Shown: piece by piece, positions 1-9,785 of the stretch
Layout: every line of letters starts with the position of its first letter
How positions within the stretch are numbered: position 1 is the first letter of the stretch
NCBI GenBank assembly: GCA_024958655.1
Contig: JANWUR010000008.1
Span: forward strand, 62,001 to 126,000
Length of the DNA: 64,000 nucleotides
Origin: Cyanobium sp. FGCU6
Lineage (GTDB): Bacteria > Cyanobacteriota > Cyanobacteriia > PCC-6307 > Cyanobiaceae
Direction: 5' to 3'
Made by a program: the position numbers and the translations under genes
The notes under the pieces: generated by a model
Database searches by the model: none
Seen by the model: the letters and a program-made list of their open reading frames with translations, nothing else
Told to the model about the DNA's origin: nothing

Positions 1-1642
1 TGGTGAACTTGAGCGCGTTGCCCACCAGGTTGTCGAAGACCTGCAGCAGCAGATCCCAGTTGCCGAGGACCCGGGGCAGGGTGGGATCGGCCTCCAGCGC
101 CAGGGTGACGCCTCGGTCGTCGGCGTTGAGGCGGTAGGTGCGCAGGGTCTGCTCGATCGCCGGCGCCACCTCCAGGGGCTCCAGCTGCCACACGCGGTCG
201 GATTCCAGCCGCGAGAGATCGAGCACGTCGTTCACCAGGCGCGTGAGCCGGTCGGTTTCGGCGTTGGCGATGCCCAGGAACTCCTGCTTCTCCTGCTCGC
301 TCAGCTGGTCGCCGAGATCGTGCAGGGTCTCCACGTAGCTCTTGATGTTGAACAGCGGCGTGCGCAGCTCATGGGAGACGTTGCTGATGAAGCGGCTCTG
401 GGCCGCATTGAGCTCCACCTCGCGGGTGAGGTCCTGGATCGTCATCGCAATGCCCTTGAGGCTCTCGCCGCTGGCATCGCGCACCGACTGCAGCACGATG
501 CGCATGGTGCGGGCCGGCTCTCCCACGCTGCAGCGCACGTCGCTGCTGTCCTTGTCGCTGCAGATCAGGCTGGCGAGCGGGCCGTGCAGCTCCATCGCCA
601 GCCGGTCGGGGAGTTCGTCCTCCAGGTCGTTGCCCTCGAGCTTGCGGCCCTCCCAGCGGAACAGGCGCCGGGCGGTGGGGTTGGCCAGCACGATCCGGCC
701 CTCCTCGTCGAGCAGCACCGCCCCATCGGCCATGGTGGCAATGAGGGACTGCTGCTTGCCCTGCTCGGCCCGCAGCTCCTCGATGTTGGCGGCTTTGTAG
801 ACCTCCAGCTGCGAGGCCATGGTGTTGAAGCCCTCCAGCAGCTCCCCCAGTTCACCCCCCACCGGCAGGACGATGCGGGCGGCGAAATCACCGCCGGCGA
901 TCGAGCGCACCCCCCGCAGCAGCTCCTTCACCGGCCTTGTGATCGTCAGGGCGTTGAACACCGACCCCAGGATCACCAGGACCCAGATCGAGATGAACAC
1001 GGCCACCGTCACCTCACGGGTCAGGGCGGCGCTGGCCAGCAGGGTTTCGTTGGGGTTGATCCCGAGGGCCACCACCCCCAGGTAGCGATCGTCGGCCACG
1101 ATCGGCACGAACACGTCGGTGACCTGCCCATCGGGGGTGAGGTGCTGGCGGATCAGGGGGTTGTCGGGCCGGCGCTGCAGATCGGCCGGCAGCGCCAGGC
1201 GGCGGCTGAGCAGCTCCTCGCCGGGACCGCCGGTGCTGCCGTTGCCCATCGGGATGCCGAGGTAGATCACGCCCGTGGCATCGGCGAACACGATGTAGCG
1301 GAGGCTGCGGCTCGAGCGCCAGAAGCGTTCGGCCACCGCCGCCAGCTCCCGGTCGTTGCCCTGCGCCACCAGCGGCGTGACATTGGCGGAGAGCAGCAGC
1401 CCGAGGTCGCGCGCGTAGCGGGTGTCGCTCATGCGGGCGTCCTGCTGGATGCCGTTCAGGGCGAAGAACGTGATGCCCGTCATCAGCAGGCTCACCACCA
1501 GGGTGGCCACCGCCAGCAGCTTGGTCTGCAGGCTGAACTCGGCCCACCAGTGCGCCAGGCGTCGCTGCCAGTCGGCGGCGGCGGCACCCACGGTTGCCGC
1601 CGCCGCCGGGAGGGGCAGCGCGGGGGGGGAGCTGTCCGTCAT
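1..1642 (-). CDS. nblS: NblS/DspA (Hik33)-type sensor histidine kinase, 3' part outside window
   Basis: Membrane sensor kinase of the cyanobacterial NblS/Hik33 family, which controls responses to high light, nutrient and redox stress. The reading frame, absent from the ORF track because it runs off the edge, starts at the ATG that overlaps the purD stop (ATGA). In order I see a transmembrane helix near residues 41-64, an extracytoplasmic sensor loop, a second helix near 215-235, a HAMP segment, a PAS domain ('ATMADGAVLLDEEGRI') and the HisKA box 'SHELRTPLFNIKSYVETL' with the phospho-accepting His at about 424. The beginning of the ATPase N box ('DNLVGNALKFT') is the last thing visible. The family is recognised from the HisKA box and the TM-HAMP-PAS order. 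ATPase G boxes lie outside the window. Confidence 0.93.
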   Translation of the reverse strand, partial: MTDSSPPALPLPAAAATVGAAAADWQRRLAHWWAEFSLQTKLLAVATLVVSLLMTGITFFALNGIQQDARMSDTRYARDLGLLLSANVTPLVAQGNDRELAAVAERFWRSSRSLRYIVFADATGVIYLGIPMGNGSTGGPGEELLSRRLALPADLQRRPDNPLIRQHLTPDGQVTDVFVPIVADDRYLGVVALGINPNETLLASAALTREVTVAVFISIWVLVILGSVFNALTITRPVKELLRGVRSIAGGDFAARIVLPVGGELGELLEGFNTMASQLEVYKAANIEELRAEQGKQQSLIATMADGAVLLDEEGRIVLANPTARRLFRWEGRKLEGNDLEDELPDRLAMELHGPLASLICSDKDSSDVRCSVGEPARTMRIVLQSVRDASGESLKGIAMTIQDLTREVELNAAQSRFISNVSHELRTPLFNIKSYVETLHDLGDQLSEQEKQEFLGIANAETDRLTRLVNDVLDLSRLESDRVWQLEPLEVAPAIEQTLRTYRLNADDRGVTLALEADPTLPRVLGNWDLLLQVFDNLVGNALKFT

Positions 1643-2958
1643 CGTGTACGCACCTGGTGGCCGATGTCACGGCGCAGGGTCATGCCGTTGAATCGCACCC
1701 GCTCCAGACCGCGGTAGGCCCGCTCGAAGGCGGTGTCGAAATCGTCCGCCTGGGCCACCACCGCCAGCACCCGGCCGCCTGCGGTCACGCAGCGACCGTC
1801 CTCCGCCCGCCGGGTGCCGGCATGGAACAGCTGCAGGCTGTCGCCGGTGGCAAGATCGCCCTCGACCACGTCGCCCCGCCGGATCTCGCCGGGGTAGCCC
1901 TCGGCCGCTGCGATCACGCAGGCACTGCAGCCTGCGGCGATGGAAAGGGTCGGGGCCCTGTCGAGGCGGCCGTTGGCACAGGCCAGCAGAACCGTGGCCA
2001 GCTCTGGGCCCAGCAGCGGCATCAGGGTCTCGCACTCCGGGTCGCCGAAGCGGCAGTTGAATTCGATCACGCTCGGCCCATCGGCTGTGAGCATCAGGCC
2101 GGCGTAGATCACGCCGCGGTAGTCGATAGACCGGGCCTGCAGGGCCGCGAGGGTGGGCTCCAGCACCAGGCGGCGCACCGCCGCCAGGCCGTCGGCATCC
2201 AGCAGGGGCGCCGGCGCGTAGGCGCCCATCCCGCCGGTGTTCGGACCCGTGTCGCCCTCGCCGATGCGCTTGTGGTCCTGGGCGGGGGGCAGGAGCACCA
2301 TGCGTTGGCCGTCGGTGAGGGCGAACACCGAAACCTCAGGGCCCTCGGTGCGTTCCTCCAGCACCAGCGACGCCCCCTGGCTCTCCCCGAAGCGGCCGGC
2401 GAAGATCTCCTCGATCGCGGCACGGGCCTCGGCCATGGTCTCGGCCACGGTCACCCCCTTGCCGGCGGCCAGGCCGTCGGCCTTCACGACCAGGGGTCGT
2501 CCCTGGGCCTCAAGCGCCGCCAGGGCCTGCTCACGGCTCGTGGCGGGCCAGAAGCCCGCCGTGGGGATGCCAGCCTCGCGCATCAGCGTCTTGGCCCACT
2601 GCTTGCTGGCCTCGAGCCGGGCTCCGTCGGCACCGGGGCCGAAGACCGGCAGCCCGGCGGCCCGCAGCCGGTCGGCCAGGCCGGCGGCCAGCGGCGCCTC
2701 CGGCCCCACCACCACCAGATCCACCTCCCGGCTGCGGCACGCCTTGAGCAGGCCCTCGCTGTCGCTCTCGGCGATCGCCAGGGTCTCACAGCCCGCCAGA
2801 GCTGCCGTGCCGCCGTTGCCCGGTGCCACCCATACCCGCTCCACACCGGGGCAGCGCGCGAGGGCCCAGGCCAGGCTGTTCTCACGGCCGCCGCCTCCGA
2901 CCACCAGGACCCTCCGGGGGCCGGGGATCTGGGAGGCTTGCGGAGCGGAGGCGGTCAT
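1639..2958 (-). CDS. purD: Phosphoribosylamine--glycine ligase (GAR synthetase)
   Basis: Second step of de novo purine synthesis: 5-phosphoribosylamine + glycine + ATP give GAR. The protein has 439 residues, a normal length for PurD. It shows the N-terminal 'VLVVGGGGRENSLAWAL' and 'PGNGGT', the ATP-grasp region 'FGPGADGARLEASKQWAK' and 'VVKADGLAAGKGV', and the metal-binding 'NCRFGDPECETLMPLL'. The track ORF extends far upstream to 4188. I chose the ATG at 2958 because the canonical N-terminus begins there and the extension runs antisense to the next gene. The stop overlaps the nblS start by 4 nt, so the two are probably cotranscribed and translationally coupled. Confidence 0.96.
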   Translation of the reverse strand: MTASAPQASQIPGPRRVLVVGGGGRENSLAWALARCPGVERVWVAPGNGGTAALAGCETLAIAESDSEGLLKACRSREVDLVVVGPEAPLAAGLADRLRAAGLPVFGPGADGARLEASKQWAKTLMREAGIPTAGFWPATSREQALAALEAQGRPLVVKADGLAAGKGVTVAETMAEARAAIEEIFAGRFGESQGASLVLEERTEGPEVSVFALTDGQRMVLLPPAQDHKRIGEGDTGPNTGGMGAYAPAPLLDADGLAAVRRLVLEPTLAALQARSIDYRGVIYAGLMLTADGPSVIEFNCRFGDPECETLMPLLGPELATVLLACANGRLDRAPTLSIAAGCSACVIAAAEGYPGEIRRGDVVEGDLATGDSLQLFHAGTRRAEDGRCVTAGGRVLAVVAQADDFDTAFERAYRGLERVRFNGMTLRRDIGHQVRTR

Positions 2959-3018
2959 GAGCGCAGGGTCGGGTGGGGCGCTGAGCGGGAGCGCCGGTAG
3001 GTTGTCGCGGAGCTCCGG

Positions 3019-4296
3019 GTGACGCCATTGTCCTTGACAGCGGGCCGCTCCGACGGGCCGTCGTCTCCCTCCGCTGCTGCGCGATCCCGTGAGCGCCACC
3101 CCGTGACCGTTCCACCGCCCGCCCCCGTGCGTCGCCATCCAGCGGGGTTCCGCCGCCGGCGCCCCGGCGCGGCCCTGCTGGCGGCGGGGCTGCTGGCTGT
3201 GGTGCTGTCGCCTTCGGTGCGGGCCGTGACGCGGGGCGATGTCCCTGCAGCTCCCGTTGGCCCTCCCGCCACCGCCAGGCCAGCGGGCCCCCCGCCCCCA
3301 GAGGCTGCTGCAGGCCCAGGCCTGCTGCCGGTGGTGTCCGGAACTGCCCCAGGCGCGCCTCCGCCCCTCGATGACGCCGCCTTCGCCGCCGCGCTGCAGA
3401 GGGGTGATCTCGATCGCCTCTACGCCCTCTGCCGCCAGAGCCTGGCCGAGGACCGGCGCGATCGACTGCGCCTGCTTCATGGGCGCCTGCTGGCGATCCA
3501 TCCGGCTCCCCAGCCGCTTCCGGTGGTGCTGGCCAATGCCGAAGCCCTGCTCGGCTGTCTGGCGCCGGAGGCGGCGCTCACTGTTCTGGATCGCATCGGC
3601 CCCGCTCCAGGCCAGGACCGGATTCAGTGGCTCGTCGTGCAGTGGCGGGCCGCCAGCGCCGGCCTCGACCACCGCCGCGCCGCCCTCGCGCTCGAGCGCC
3701 TGGCCGTGGCGCTGGGGCCCGGCCGCAGTCTCGATGCGGTGGCCCTGCCGATGCGGCGGCGCGAGGACGGCACCGTGCCCACGAGGGCGGCCCTCGACGA
3801 GCTGGCGGAACATCTGGCGGCCCGTGGCCTGACCTTGCAGGCGGCCCAGCTGCTGCTCTCCTCCCGCCGCCCGGGAGTGGCGGGGGCTGAGCGGCTCCGA
3901 CTCGCCGCCGGCTGGGGGTCCGCGCTCTCGCTGGAGCAGCGGGAGGCGCTGCTGGAGCAGGCCCTGGATCAGGCGGCGGCCCTCGGGGCCTGGGGCCTGG
4001 TCAACGATCTGCTCGACGACCAGATGGGTCTGCCGGTGGCCCGGGCACGGGAACGGCGCCTCAGGCTGGCACCCCGCCTCGACGACGCCTATGGCGAATG
4101 GCTGCTGCGCCAGGGGGATCCGGCCTCTGCCCCCCGGGCCCGCGAGCTGGAAGGGCGCCTGCGTTCGCCCCGCTCCCCTGGCGGCCATGCCGCCGGGTTG
4201 TCGGATCCCGCAGCGGGGCCGGCCCCCGAGACCGTGCCAGCGCCCGCACTCCCCCCCGCCTCGTCCTCCGCCCCTTCGCCCGCACCCCGGCCATGA
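3019..4296 (+). CDS. Exported hypothetical protein, Pro/Ala-rich, between purD and purC
   Basis: I do not recognise a family. The ORF can start at GTG 3019, which has a GGAG seven bases upstream, or at GTG 3103, which would place the hydrophobic segment '[19 protein letters not shown]' as a normal signal peptide close to the N-terminus. The second start fits a secreted protein better. After a Pro/Ala-rich linker comes an alanine/leucine-rich, probably all-helical domain (about residues 120-375, repeat-like, possibly TPR-type), then a Pro/Ser/Ala tail. The stop overlaps the purC start (ATGA), so it is coupled to purC. Function unknown; the envelope genes downstream make a periplasmic role plausible. 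Confidence 0.75.
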   Translation: MTPLSLTAGRSDGPSSPSAAARSRERHPVTVPPPAPVRRHPAGFRRRRPGAALLAAGLLAVVLSPSVRAVTRGDVPAAPVGPPATARPAGPPPPEAAAGPGLLPVVSGTAPGAPPPLDDAAFAAALQRGDLDRLYALCRQSLAEDRRDRLRLLHGRLLAIHPAPQPLPVVLANAEALLGCLAPEAALTVLDRIGPAPGQDRIQWLVVQWRAASAGLDHRRAALALERLAVALGPGRSLDAVALPMRRREDGTVPTRAALDELAEHLAARGLTLQAAQLLLSSRRPGVAGAERLRLAAGWGSALSLEQREALLEQALDQAAALGAWGLVNDLLDDQMGLPVARARERRLRLAPRLDDAYGEWLLRQGDPASAPRARELEGRLRSPRSPGGHAAGLSDPAAGPAPETVPAPALPPASSSAPSPAPRP

Positions 4297-5048
4297 CCCT
4301 TCCCTTCCTCGGACCGCTGCTGCACGAAGGCAAGGCCAAGCGGGTGTATGCCACCGACCATCCCGACCGGGTGGCGGTGGAGTTCAAGGACGACGCCACC
4401 GCCTTCAACGCCCAGAAGCGGGCCTCCCTCGCCGGCAAGGGGGAGATGAACTGCCGCATCTCGGCCCTGGTGTTCGAGCGTCTGGCGGCCCGTGGGGTTC
4501 CCACCCATTACCTGGGGGTGGAAGGGCCGAACTGGATGGTGGTGCGTGCGGTGCGGATCGTGCCGGTGGAGGTGGTGGTGCGGAACATCGCCGCCGGCTC
4601 GCTGTGTCGCCAGCTGCCGATCGAGGTCGGCACCCGCCTCGATCCCCCGCTGCTCGATCTGTATTACAAGGACGATGCCCTGGGCGACCCCCTGCTCACC
4701 GAGGCCAGGCTCGAGCGCCTGGGGCTGCTGACGTCGCCCCAGCGCCAACGCCTGGGGGAGCTGGCCTTCGCCATCAATGCCGAACTGTGCGCGCTGTTCG
4801 CTGAGGCGGATCTCGAGCTGGTGGATTTCAAGGTGGAACTGGGCTTCACCGGCGTCGGCGAGCTGGTGCTCGCCGACGAGATCAGTCCAGACACCTGCCG
4901 TCTCTGGGATCGCCGGGTCAGCGACGCCAGTGATCGCATCCTCGACAAGGACCGCTTCCGTCAGGACCTCGGCGGGGTGGTGGAGGCCTACGGGGAGGTC
5001 CTCAAACGGGTCCAGGGGGTCTGTCCGGAACCACGGGTCTACCGGTAA
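4293..5048 (+). CDS. purC: Phosphoribosylaminoimidazole-succinocarboxamide synthase (SAICAR synthetase)
   Basis: Catalyses ATP-dependent condensation of CAIR with aspartate in purine synthesis. The protein has 251 residues, typical of bacterial PurC. Motifs seen in order: 'EGKAKRVY' near the N-terminus, 'FKDDATAFN', '[11 protein letters not shown]', 'DFKVELGF' and '[14 protein letters not shown]'. The track ORF begins upstream at 4098, but the ATG at 4293 gives the standard N-terminus and overlaps the preceding stop by 4 nt. purD lies divergently 1.3 kb away, so two purine genes flank one uncharacterised exported protein. Confidence 0.96.
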   Translation: MTLPFLGPLLHEGKAKRVYATDHPDRVAVEFKDDATAFNAQKRASLAGKGEMNCRISALVFERLAARGVPTHYLGVEGPNWMVVRAVRIVPVEVVVRNIAAGSLCRQLPIEVGTRLDPPLLDLYYKDDALGDPLLTEARLERLGLLTSPQRQRLGELAFAINAELCALFAEADLELVDFKVELGFTGVGELVLADEISPDTCRLWDRRVSDASDRILDKDRFRQDLGGVVEAYGEVLKRVQGVCPEPRVYR

Positions 5049-5051
5049 CGT
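5046..5051 (+). promoter_or_regulatory. Candidate -10 element TAACGT upstream of bamA
   Basis: TAACGT overlaps the purC stop codon and lies about 41 nt before the bamA ATG. It fits the TAnnnT pattern seen before other genes here. No clear -35 was seen. Confidence 0.25.
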
Positions 5052-5092
5052 CAGCCGGATTCGCGGCGCCGCCGCTCAGCTGACGAGATTCC

Positions 5093-7591
5093 ATGGCCGG
5101 CGCTCGCCGCAGAACGCCCCATTCCAGCTCCCGCACCCCCCTGGGTGCCGCGGCAGCGCTGCCGCTGATGGGGGCGTTCCTACTGGCCTCCGGCGAGGCG
5201 AGAGCCGAGGATCGCGCTGGTCTGGCGGTGACGCCACCGCCACCGGTCGAGCAGACCTTGGACGAACGTCCTGAGGTCGTGCATGTGGACACCGCCGCCC
5301 TTGATGGCGCGGTCAGTTCCAGCACCGGACCCATCGCCCAGGCCGCGCCGGCCCCGGTGGATCCCGCGCCCGCATCGGCCCCGGCACCGACCGAGTCCGC
5401 CGCGCCAGCGCCAGCCGCCGAGTCGGCTCCACCGGCGGAGGCCAACCCTCCTGCCGAGGGTGACGCCCCCGATCCCTTCAGCGCCCCCGGCGGTCCTCAG
5501 GCCGCACCCGCCACCCCGTCCCCGGAGGGTGCTCCGGCTTCAGGCGCGCCCGCGGCACCGCCGCCGGCTGCCAACGAGCCGCGGGTGCGTATCAGCGAAG
5601 TGGTGGTGGAGGGCCTCGACGGCCACCCCGAGAAGGAGCGTCTGGAACTGGCGGCCTACGCCGCCATGAAGGTCACCCCCGGTGGGGAGACCACACGCAG
5701 CGAGCTGCGCAACGACCTCACCGCCGTCTACGCCACGGGCTGGTTCTCCGATGTGCGCATCCAGCCCGTTGACGGGCCCCTGGGTGTCCGGTTGAAGGTC
5801 CAGGTGGTGCCCAATCCCGTGCTCACCAAGATCAGCCTCGACCCACCCGACGCCAAGGTGCCGCCGGAGGTGGTTCAGGACACCTTCGCCGGTGACTACG
5901 GCCGCACCCTCAATCTCAACACCCTGCAGACCCGTCTGCAGGAACTGCAGAAGTGGTACGCCGACCAGGGCTACTCCCTGGCCCGGGTCACCGGCCCCAA
6001 CCGGGTCAGCCCGGAGGGCGACGTGCTGGTGTCGGTGCGTCAGGGCACCGTGGAGGGGGTGGAGGTGCAGTTCCTGAACAAGGAAGGCTCCGCCACCAAC
6101 GACAAAGGCCAGCCGATCCGCGGCAAGACCCGCCCCTGGGTGATCACCCGCGAGATCTCCCTCAAGTCCGGCCAGATCTTCAACCGCCGCAACCTCGAGG
6201 AAGACCTCAAGCGGCTTTACGGAACCGGTCTGTTCAGCGATGTCAAGGTCACGCTGCGCCCGGAACCCGCCGATCCTGGCAAGGTGACGATCGTCCTGGG
6301 GATCGTCGAGCAGTCCACCGGCTCCCTCTCCGGTGGCCTTGGCTACAGCCAGAGCCAGGGTGTGTTCGGCCAGGTGCAGGTGCAGGACAGCAACCTGCTC
6401 GGCCGGGCCTGGGACCTGGCCACCAGCTTCACCTATGGCCAGTTCGGCGGCCTGGCGGACATCACCTTCACGGATCCCTGGATCAAGGGCGATCCCTTCC
6501 GCACGGCCTTCCGCTTCAAGGCCTTCGTCAGCCGCGATGTTCCCCAGATCTTCCAGAGTCAGGACAACGGCAACATCTATACAGCATCTGATTTCTATGA
6601 AGCGCCGGGAACCAGCGTTGCCTACAACATCAACAGCAACGACAACCCCCTGAACCGGCGCTTCGGCTCCGTGGAGGAGGCCCAGAACCGAGACGACAAC
6701 CTCAGCTGGTTTGACTACACCGGCAATTCGGTCGTCATCCAGCGCATCGGCGGCAACATTCAGTTTGTGCGACCTCTGAACGGCGGCAATCCCTTCAAGC
6801 GAGCCCCCTGGAGCGTGGTTGTGGGTCTGAGTGCCCAGCAGGTGACGCCGATGGATTTTTCCGGCGATTCCCAGAAGTATGGTGTTGCCACCAACAACTT
6901 TAATGGTAATGGCAGCAAGATTCCGAATGATTCGATCATCTGCCTGGCCTATAACTGTGCCACCAACAATCAGCTTCTCGGGTTGCGGATAGCCGCCACC
7001 ATGAACACCCTCGACGATCCACGCAACCCCACGCGTGGCAATTTCCTCAGTCTGGGCACCGAGCAGTTCATTTCCGTCGGGCCTGATTCCCCCACCTTCA
7101 ACCGCCTCCGGGGCAGCTTCAGCCACTACATCCCGGTGCGCTGGCTGAAGTTTTACAAGGGTTGTCGGCCCAAGCCGGGTGAAACCGACGACTGCAAACA
7201 GGCCCTCGCCTTCCAGGTGTCAGCCGGCACCAACATCGGTTCGCTGCCTCCCTATGAAGCGTTCTGTGTGGGCGGTGGCAACTCCGTGCGGGGCTTCTAC
7301 GACTGCGACATGGGCGTGGGCCGCAGCTTCGGCGAAGCCACGATCGAGTACCGCTTTCCCCTGTTCAGCATCGTCAGCGGTGAGCTGTTCATCGATGGCG
7401 GCACCACCTTCGGCTCCCAGAAGAATGTGCCGGGCAACCCCGGTGAGCTTCTCGACAAGCCCGGCGATGGTTTCTCGGTGGGTACCGGCCTGATCGTCAC
7501 CACCCCCGTGGGCCCCCTGCGTCTGGAGGTGGCCAGCCGTGATTTCAGTGGCGACTGGCGCTTCAACCTCGGCGTGGGCTGGAAGTTCTAG
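5093..7591 (+). CDS. bamA: Outer-membrane assembly factor, BamA/Omp85 (cyanobacterial type)
   Basis: Omp85-family protein that inserts beta-barrel proteins into the outer membrane; the cyanobacterial members are relatives of chloroplast Toc75. The 832-residue product begins with a signal peptide (positive 'ARRRTP', hydrophobic core, 'GEARAED'). A long Pro/Ala/Glu-rich linker follows to about residue 160, then three POTRA-like modules ('VRISEVVVEGLDGHP' starts the first) and the 16-strand barrel. The barrel contains 'GGGNSVRGFYDC', the diagnostic VRGF loop near residue 730, and ends in aromatic 'LGVGWKF'. The stop shares one base with the GTG of lpxC, tying outer-membrane protein assembly to lipid A synthesis. 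Confidence 0.93.
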   Translation: MAGARRRTPHSSSRTPLGAAAALPLMGAFLLASGEARAEDRAGLAVTPPPPVEQTLDERPEVVHVDTAALDGAVSSSTGPIAQAAPAPVDPAPASAPAPTESAAPAPAAESAPPAEANPPAEGDAPDPFSAPGGPQAAPATPSPEGAPASGAPAAPPPAANEPRVRISEVVVEGLDGHPEKERLELAAYAAMKVTPGGETTRSELRNDLTAVYATGWFSDVRIQPVDGPLGVRLKVQVVPNPVLTKISLDPPDAKVPPEVVQDTFAGDYGRTLNLNTLQTRLQELQKWYADQGYSLARVTGPNRVSPEGDVLVSVRQGTVEGVEVQFLNKEGSATNDKGQPIRGKTRPWVITREISLKSGQIFNRRNLEEDLKRLYGTGLFSDVKVTLRPEPADPGKVTIVLGIVEQSTGSLSGGLGYSQSQGVFGQVQVQDSNLLGRAWDLATSFTYGQFGGLADITFTDPWIKGDPFRTAFRFKAFVSRDVPQIFQSQDNGNIYTASDFYEAPGTSVAYNINSNDNPLNRRFGSVEEAQNRDDNLSWFDYTGNSVVIQRIGGNIQFVRPLNGGNPFKRAPWSVVVGLSAQQVTPMDFSGDSQKYGVATNNFNGNGSKIPNDSIICLAYNCATNNQLLGLRIAATMNTLDDPRNPTRGNFLSLGTEQFISVGPDSPTFNRLRGSFSHYIPVRWLKFYKGCRPKPGETDDCKQALAFQVSAGTNIGSLPPYEAFCVGGGNSVRGFYDCDMGVGRSFGEATIEYRFPLFSIVSGELFIDGGTTFGSQKNVPGNPGELLDKPGDGFSVGTGLIVTTPVGPLRLEVASRDFSGDWRFNLGVGWKF

Positions 7592-8469
7592 TGAGCAGCT
7601 GGCCCGCCGACTACAGCCGAGCCTGGACCCTTGCCGGCACGGTGGAGCGCCGGGGAGTGGGCCTGCACAGCGGCGCCGAATCCCTGGTGCGACTGGCCCC
7701 TTCCGACCAGCCGGGTTACAGGGTCGGCTTCCTCGACGATCCCAGCCGCCCCCCCCTGCGGCTGGCCCCCGATCAGGTGGGCGATACGCGCCTTTGCACG
7801 GCCCTGCAATTGGGGGATCGGCGGCTGGCCACGGTGGAACATCTTCTGGCTGCCCTCGCCGGCACTGGCGTCAGCCAGGCCGTGCTGTGGGTTGAGGGCG
7901 ATGAGATCCCGTTGCTGGATGGTTCGGCCCAGCCCTGGGTGGAGGCGATCGCTGAGGCCGGACTGGTGGAGCAGGGTCCCCGGACGCTGCCCAGCCTCAG
8001 CGGCGACCAGCCGCTGATCGAGCGTCGGGGCGAGGGCTTCGTGATGGCCCTGCCGGCACCGGCGCCCCAGCTGGCCGCCGCCATCGAGTTCCCCCATGCC
8101 GCCATCGGCCGCCAGCTCTATTCGCTCACGCTCACCCCGGAGCGGTTCGTGGCCGAGATCGCCCCGGCCCGCACCTTCGGCTTCCGCGATCAGGTGGAGC
8201 AGCTCCGGGCCGCCGGCCTGATCCGCGGCGGTGCCCTGGAGAACGCCCTGGTGTGCGATGGCGACGGCTGGCTCAACCCGCCGCTGCGCTTCGCCGACGA
8301 ACCGGTGCGCCATAAGCTGCTGGATCTGCTGGGGGACCTCGCCCTGGTGGGTCTTCCCTGCGCCCAGGTGTTCGCCTATCGCGGCTCTCACGGGCTGCAC
8401 ACCGCCCTGGCGGGCCGTCTCGCCGATCGGCTCCCCGCCGCCAGCGCTTCTGCCGTCCTGTCCCTCTGA
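7591..8469 (+). CDS. lpxC: UDP-3-O-acyl-N-acetylglucosamine deacetylase
   Basis: Zinc enzyme for the committed step of lipid A synthesis, deacetylating UDP-3-O-acyl-GlcNAc. The product has 292 residues, near the family norm. Motifs: N-terminal 'GVGLHSG', '[11 protein letters not shown]' with a zinc His, 'EIPLLDGSA', 'RTFGF' and '[13 protein letters not shown]' carrying the His/Asp zinc ligands. The catalytic His lies in 'SHGLHTAL' near the C-terminus. The start is GTG, sharing a base with the bamA stop. fabZ, lpxA and lpxB follow. Confidence 0.95.
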   Translation: MSSWPADYSRAWTLAGTVERRGVGLHSGAESLVRLAPSDQPGYRVGFLDDPSRPPLRLAPDQVGDTRLCTALQLGDRRLATVEHLLAALAGTGVSQAVLWVEGDEIPLLDGSAQPWVEAIAEAGLVEQGPRTLPSLSGDQPLIERRGEGFVMALPAPAPQLAAAIEFPHAAIGRQLYSLTLTPERFVAEIAPARTFGFRDQVEQLRAAGLIRGGALENALVCDGDGWLNPPLRFADEPVRHKLLDLLGDLALVGLPCAQVFAYRGSHGLHTALAGRLADRLPAASASAVLSL

Positions 8470-8530
8470 GCCCTTGACCGCCTCCCCCACCTCCCCACCG
8501 GCCCCTGCACCCCACGCCGTCGAGCCGGCG

Positions 8531-8959
8531 ATGCTGGCGAGCGAGCAGATCCACGGCCTGCTGCCGCATCGCTATCCCTTTGCCCTGGTGGACCGGGTGG
8601 TGCAGTACGTGCCCGGTGAGATGGCCGTGGCGATCAAGAACGTCACCTTCAACGAACCCCAGTTCCAGGGCCATTTCCCCGGTCGGCCCCTGATGCCGGG
8701 AGTGCTGATCGTGGAGGCCATGGCCCAGGTGGGCGGGCTGATCGTCACCCAGATGCCCGACCTGCCCAAGGGCCTGTTCGTGTTCGCCGGCATCGACGGC
8801 GTCCGCTTCCGCCGTCCGGTGGTGCCCGGCGATCAGCTGCGCATCACCTGCCACCTGCTCAGCCTCAAGCGCCAGCGCTTCGGCAAGGTGAAGGGCGAGG
8901 TCACCGTGGATGGCCAGCTGGTCTGTTCCGGCGAACTGATGTTCTCCCTGGTGGACTGA
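8531..8959 (+). CDS. fabZ: 3-hydroxyacyl-[acyl-carrier-protein] dehydratase FabZ
   Basis: Hot-dog fold dehydratase of fatty acid elongation. Its substrate pool also supplies the 3-hydroxyacyl chains used by LpxA, which explains its place between lpxC and lpxA. The catalytic His lies in '[12 protein letters not shown]' and the catalytic Glu in '[20 protein letters not shown]'. From ATG 8531 it has 142 residues. An in-frame TTG at 8474, just after the lpxC stop, would add 19 Pro/Ala-rich residues and cannot be excluded. The track start at 8231 is an artefact overlapping lpxC. Confidence 0.95.
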   Translation: MLASEQIHGLLPHRYPFALVDRVVQYVPGEMAVAIKNVTFNEPQFQGHFPGRPLMPGVLIVEAMAQVGGLIVTQMPDLPKGLFVFAGIDGVRFRRPVVPGDQLRITCHLLSLKRQRFGKVKGEVTVDGQLVCSGELMFSLVD

Positions 8960-8963
8960 GCCG

Positions 8964-9785
8964 ATGTCCAGCGCAGCCATGGCGACATCGGTGCATCCCA
9001 CGGCCGTGGTCGATCCGCGGGCGCGGCTCGGCAGCGGCGTCGAGATCGGACCCTTCGCCGTGATTGGGCCGGATGTGGAGCTTGGCGACGGATGCCGCAT
9101 CGGCCCCCATGCCGTGATCGATGGTCGGGTGCGTATGGGCCGCGGCAACCGTGTGTTCCCGGGAGCCTGCATCGGCCTTGAACCTCAGGATCTCAAGTAC
9201 GACGGTGCTCCCACCGAGGTGGTGCTTGGCGACGACAACACCATCCGCGAGTGCGTCACGATCAATCGCGCCACCCACGAGGGCGAGCAGACGCGGCTGG
9301 GCAATGGCAATCTGCTGATGGCTTACAGCCATCTTGGCCACAACTGCCAGCTCGGCGATCGAATCGTGATCGCCAACGGTGTGGCCGTGGCCGGTCATGT
9401 GGTGATCGGTGACCGGGCGGTGATCGGAGGCGTCCTGGGCATCCACCAGTTCGTCCATGTCGGCACGCTGGCGATGGTGGGCGGTATGAGCCGCATCGAC
9501 CGCGACGTGCCCCCGTTCATGACCATCGAAGGCCATCCGGGCCGGGTGCGGGGCCTGAACAAGATCGGCCTGCGCCGCAGCGGCATGGCCGAGCGCGATG
9601 GTGGTGCCCAGCTCCGCCAGCTGCAGGAGATCTGGAACCTGATCTACCGCAGCGATCGCGTTCTGACGGCTGCTTTGGCCGAGGCTCGGCGCGAACCCCT
9701 GCTCCCAGCCGCCGACGAACTCTGCCGCTTCCTCGAGGCCTCGATCGGCCCCGGACGCCGCGGCCCCCTGCCCGCCGCGCGCTGA
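8964..9785 (+). CDS. lpxA: Acyl-ACP--UDP-N-acetylglucosamine O-acyltransferase
   Basis: First acyl transfer of lipid A synthesis. The 273-residue protein is a left-handed beta-helix of hexapeptide repeats ('[20 protein letters not shown]' is a clear run). The catalytic His sits in 'AYSHLGHNC' and the C-terminal part is helical, as usual for LpxA. It begins 4 nt after the fabZ stop and its TGA overlaps the ATG of lpxB (TGATG), so translation is likely coupled through lpxB. Confidence 0.96.
   Translation: MSSAAMATSVHPTAVVDPRARLGSGVEIGPFAVIGPDVELGDGCRIGPHAVIDGRVRMGRGNRVFPGACIGLEPQDLKYDGAPTEVVLGDDNTIRECVTINRATHEGEQTRLGNGNLLMAYSHLGHNCQLGDRIVIANGVAVAGHVVIGDRAVIGGVLGIHQFVHVGTLAMVGGMSRIDRDVPPFMTIEGHPGRVRGLNKIGLRRSGMAERDGGAQLRQLQEIWNLIYRSDRVLTAALAEARREPLLPAADELCRFLEASIGPGRRGPLPAAR

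Noticed and set aside
320-1717. 465-codon plus-strand ORF opposite nblS
   Set aside because: Runs antisense through the HisKA, PAS and HAMP coding region of nblS; composition is that of a reverse-complement shadow.
1594-3000. 468-codon plus-strand ORF opposite purD
   Set aside because: Antisense to purD; no motif and His/Gly/Ala-rich.
5540-7126. 528-codon minus-strand ORF inside bamA
   Set aside because: Antisense shadow; bamA has signal peptide, POTRA and barrel signature in the plus frame.
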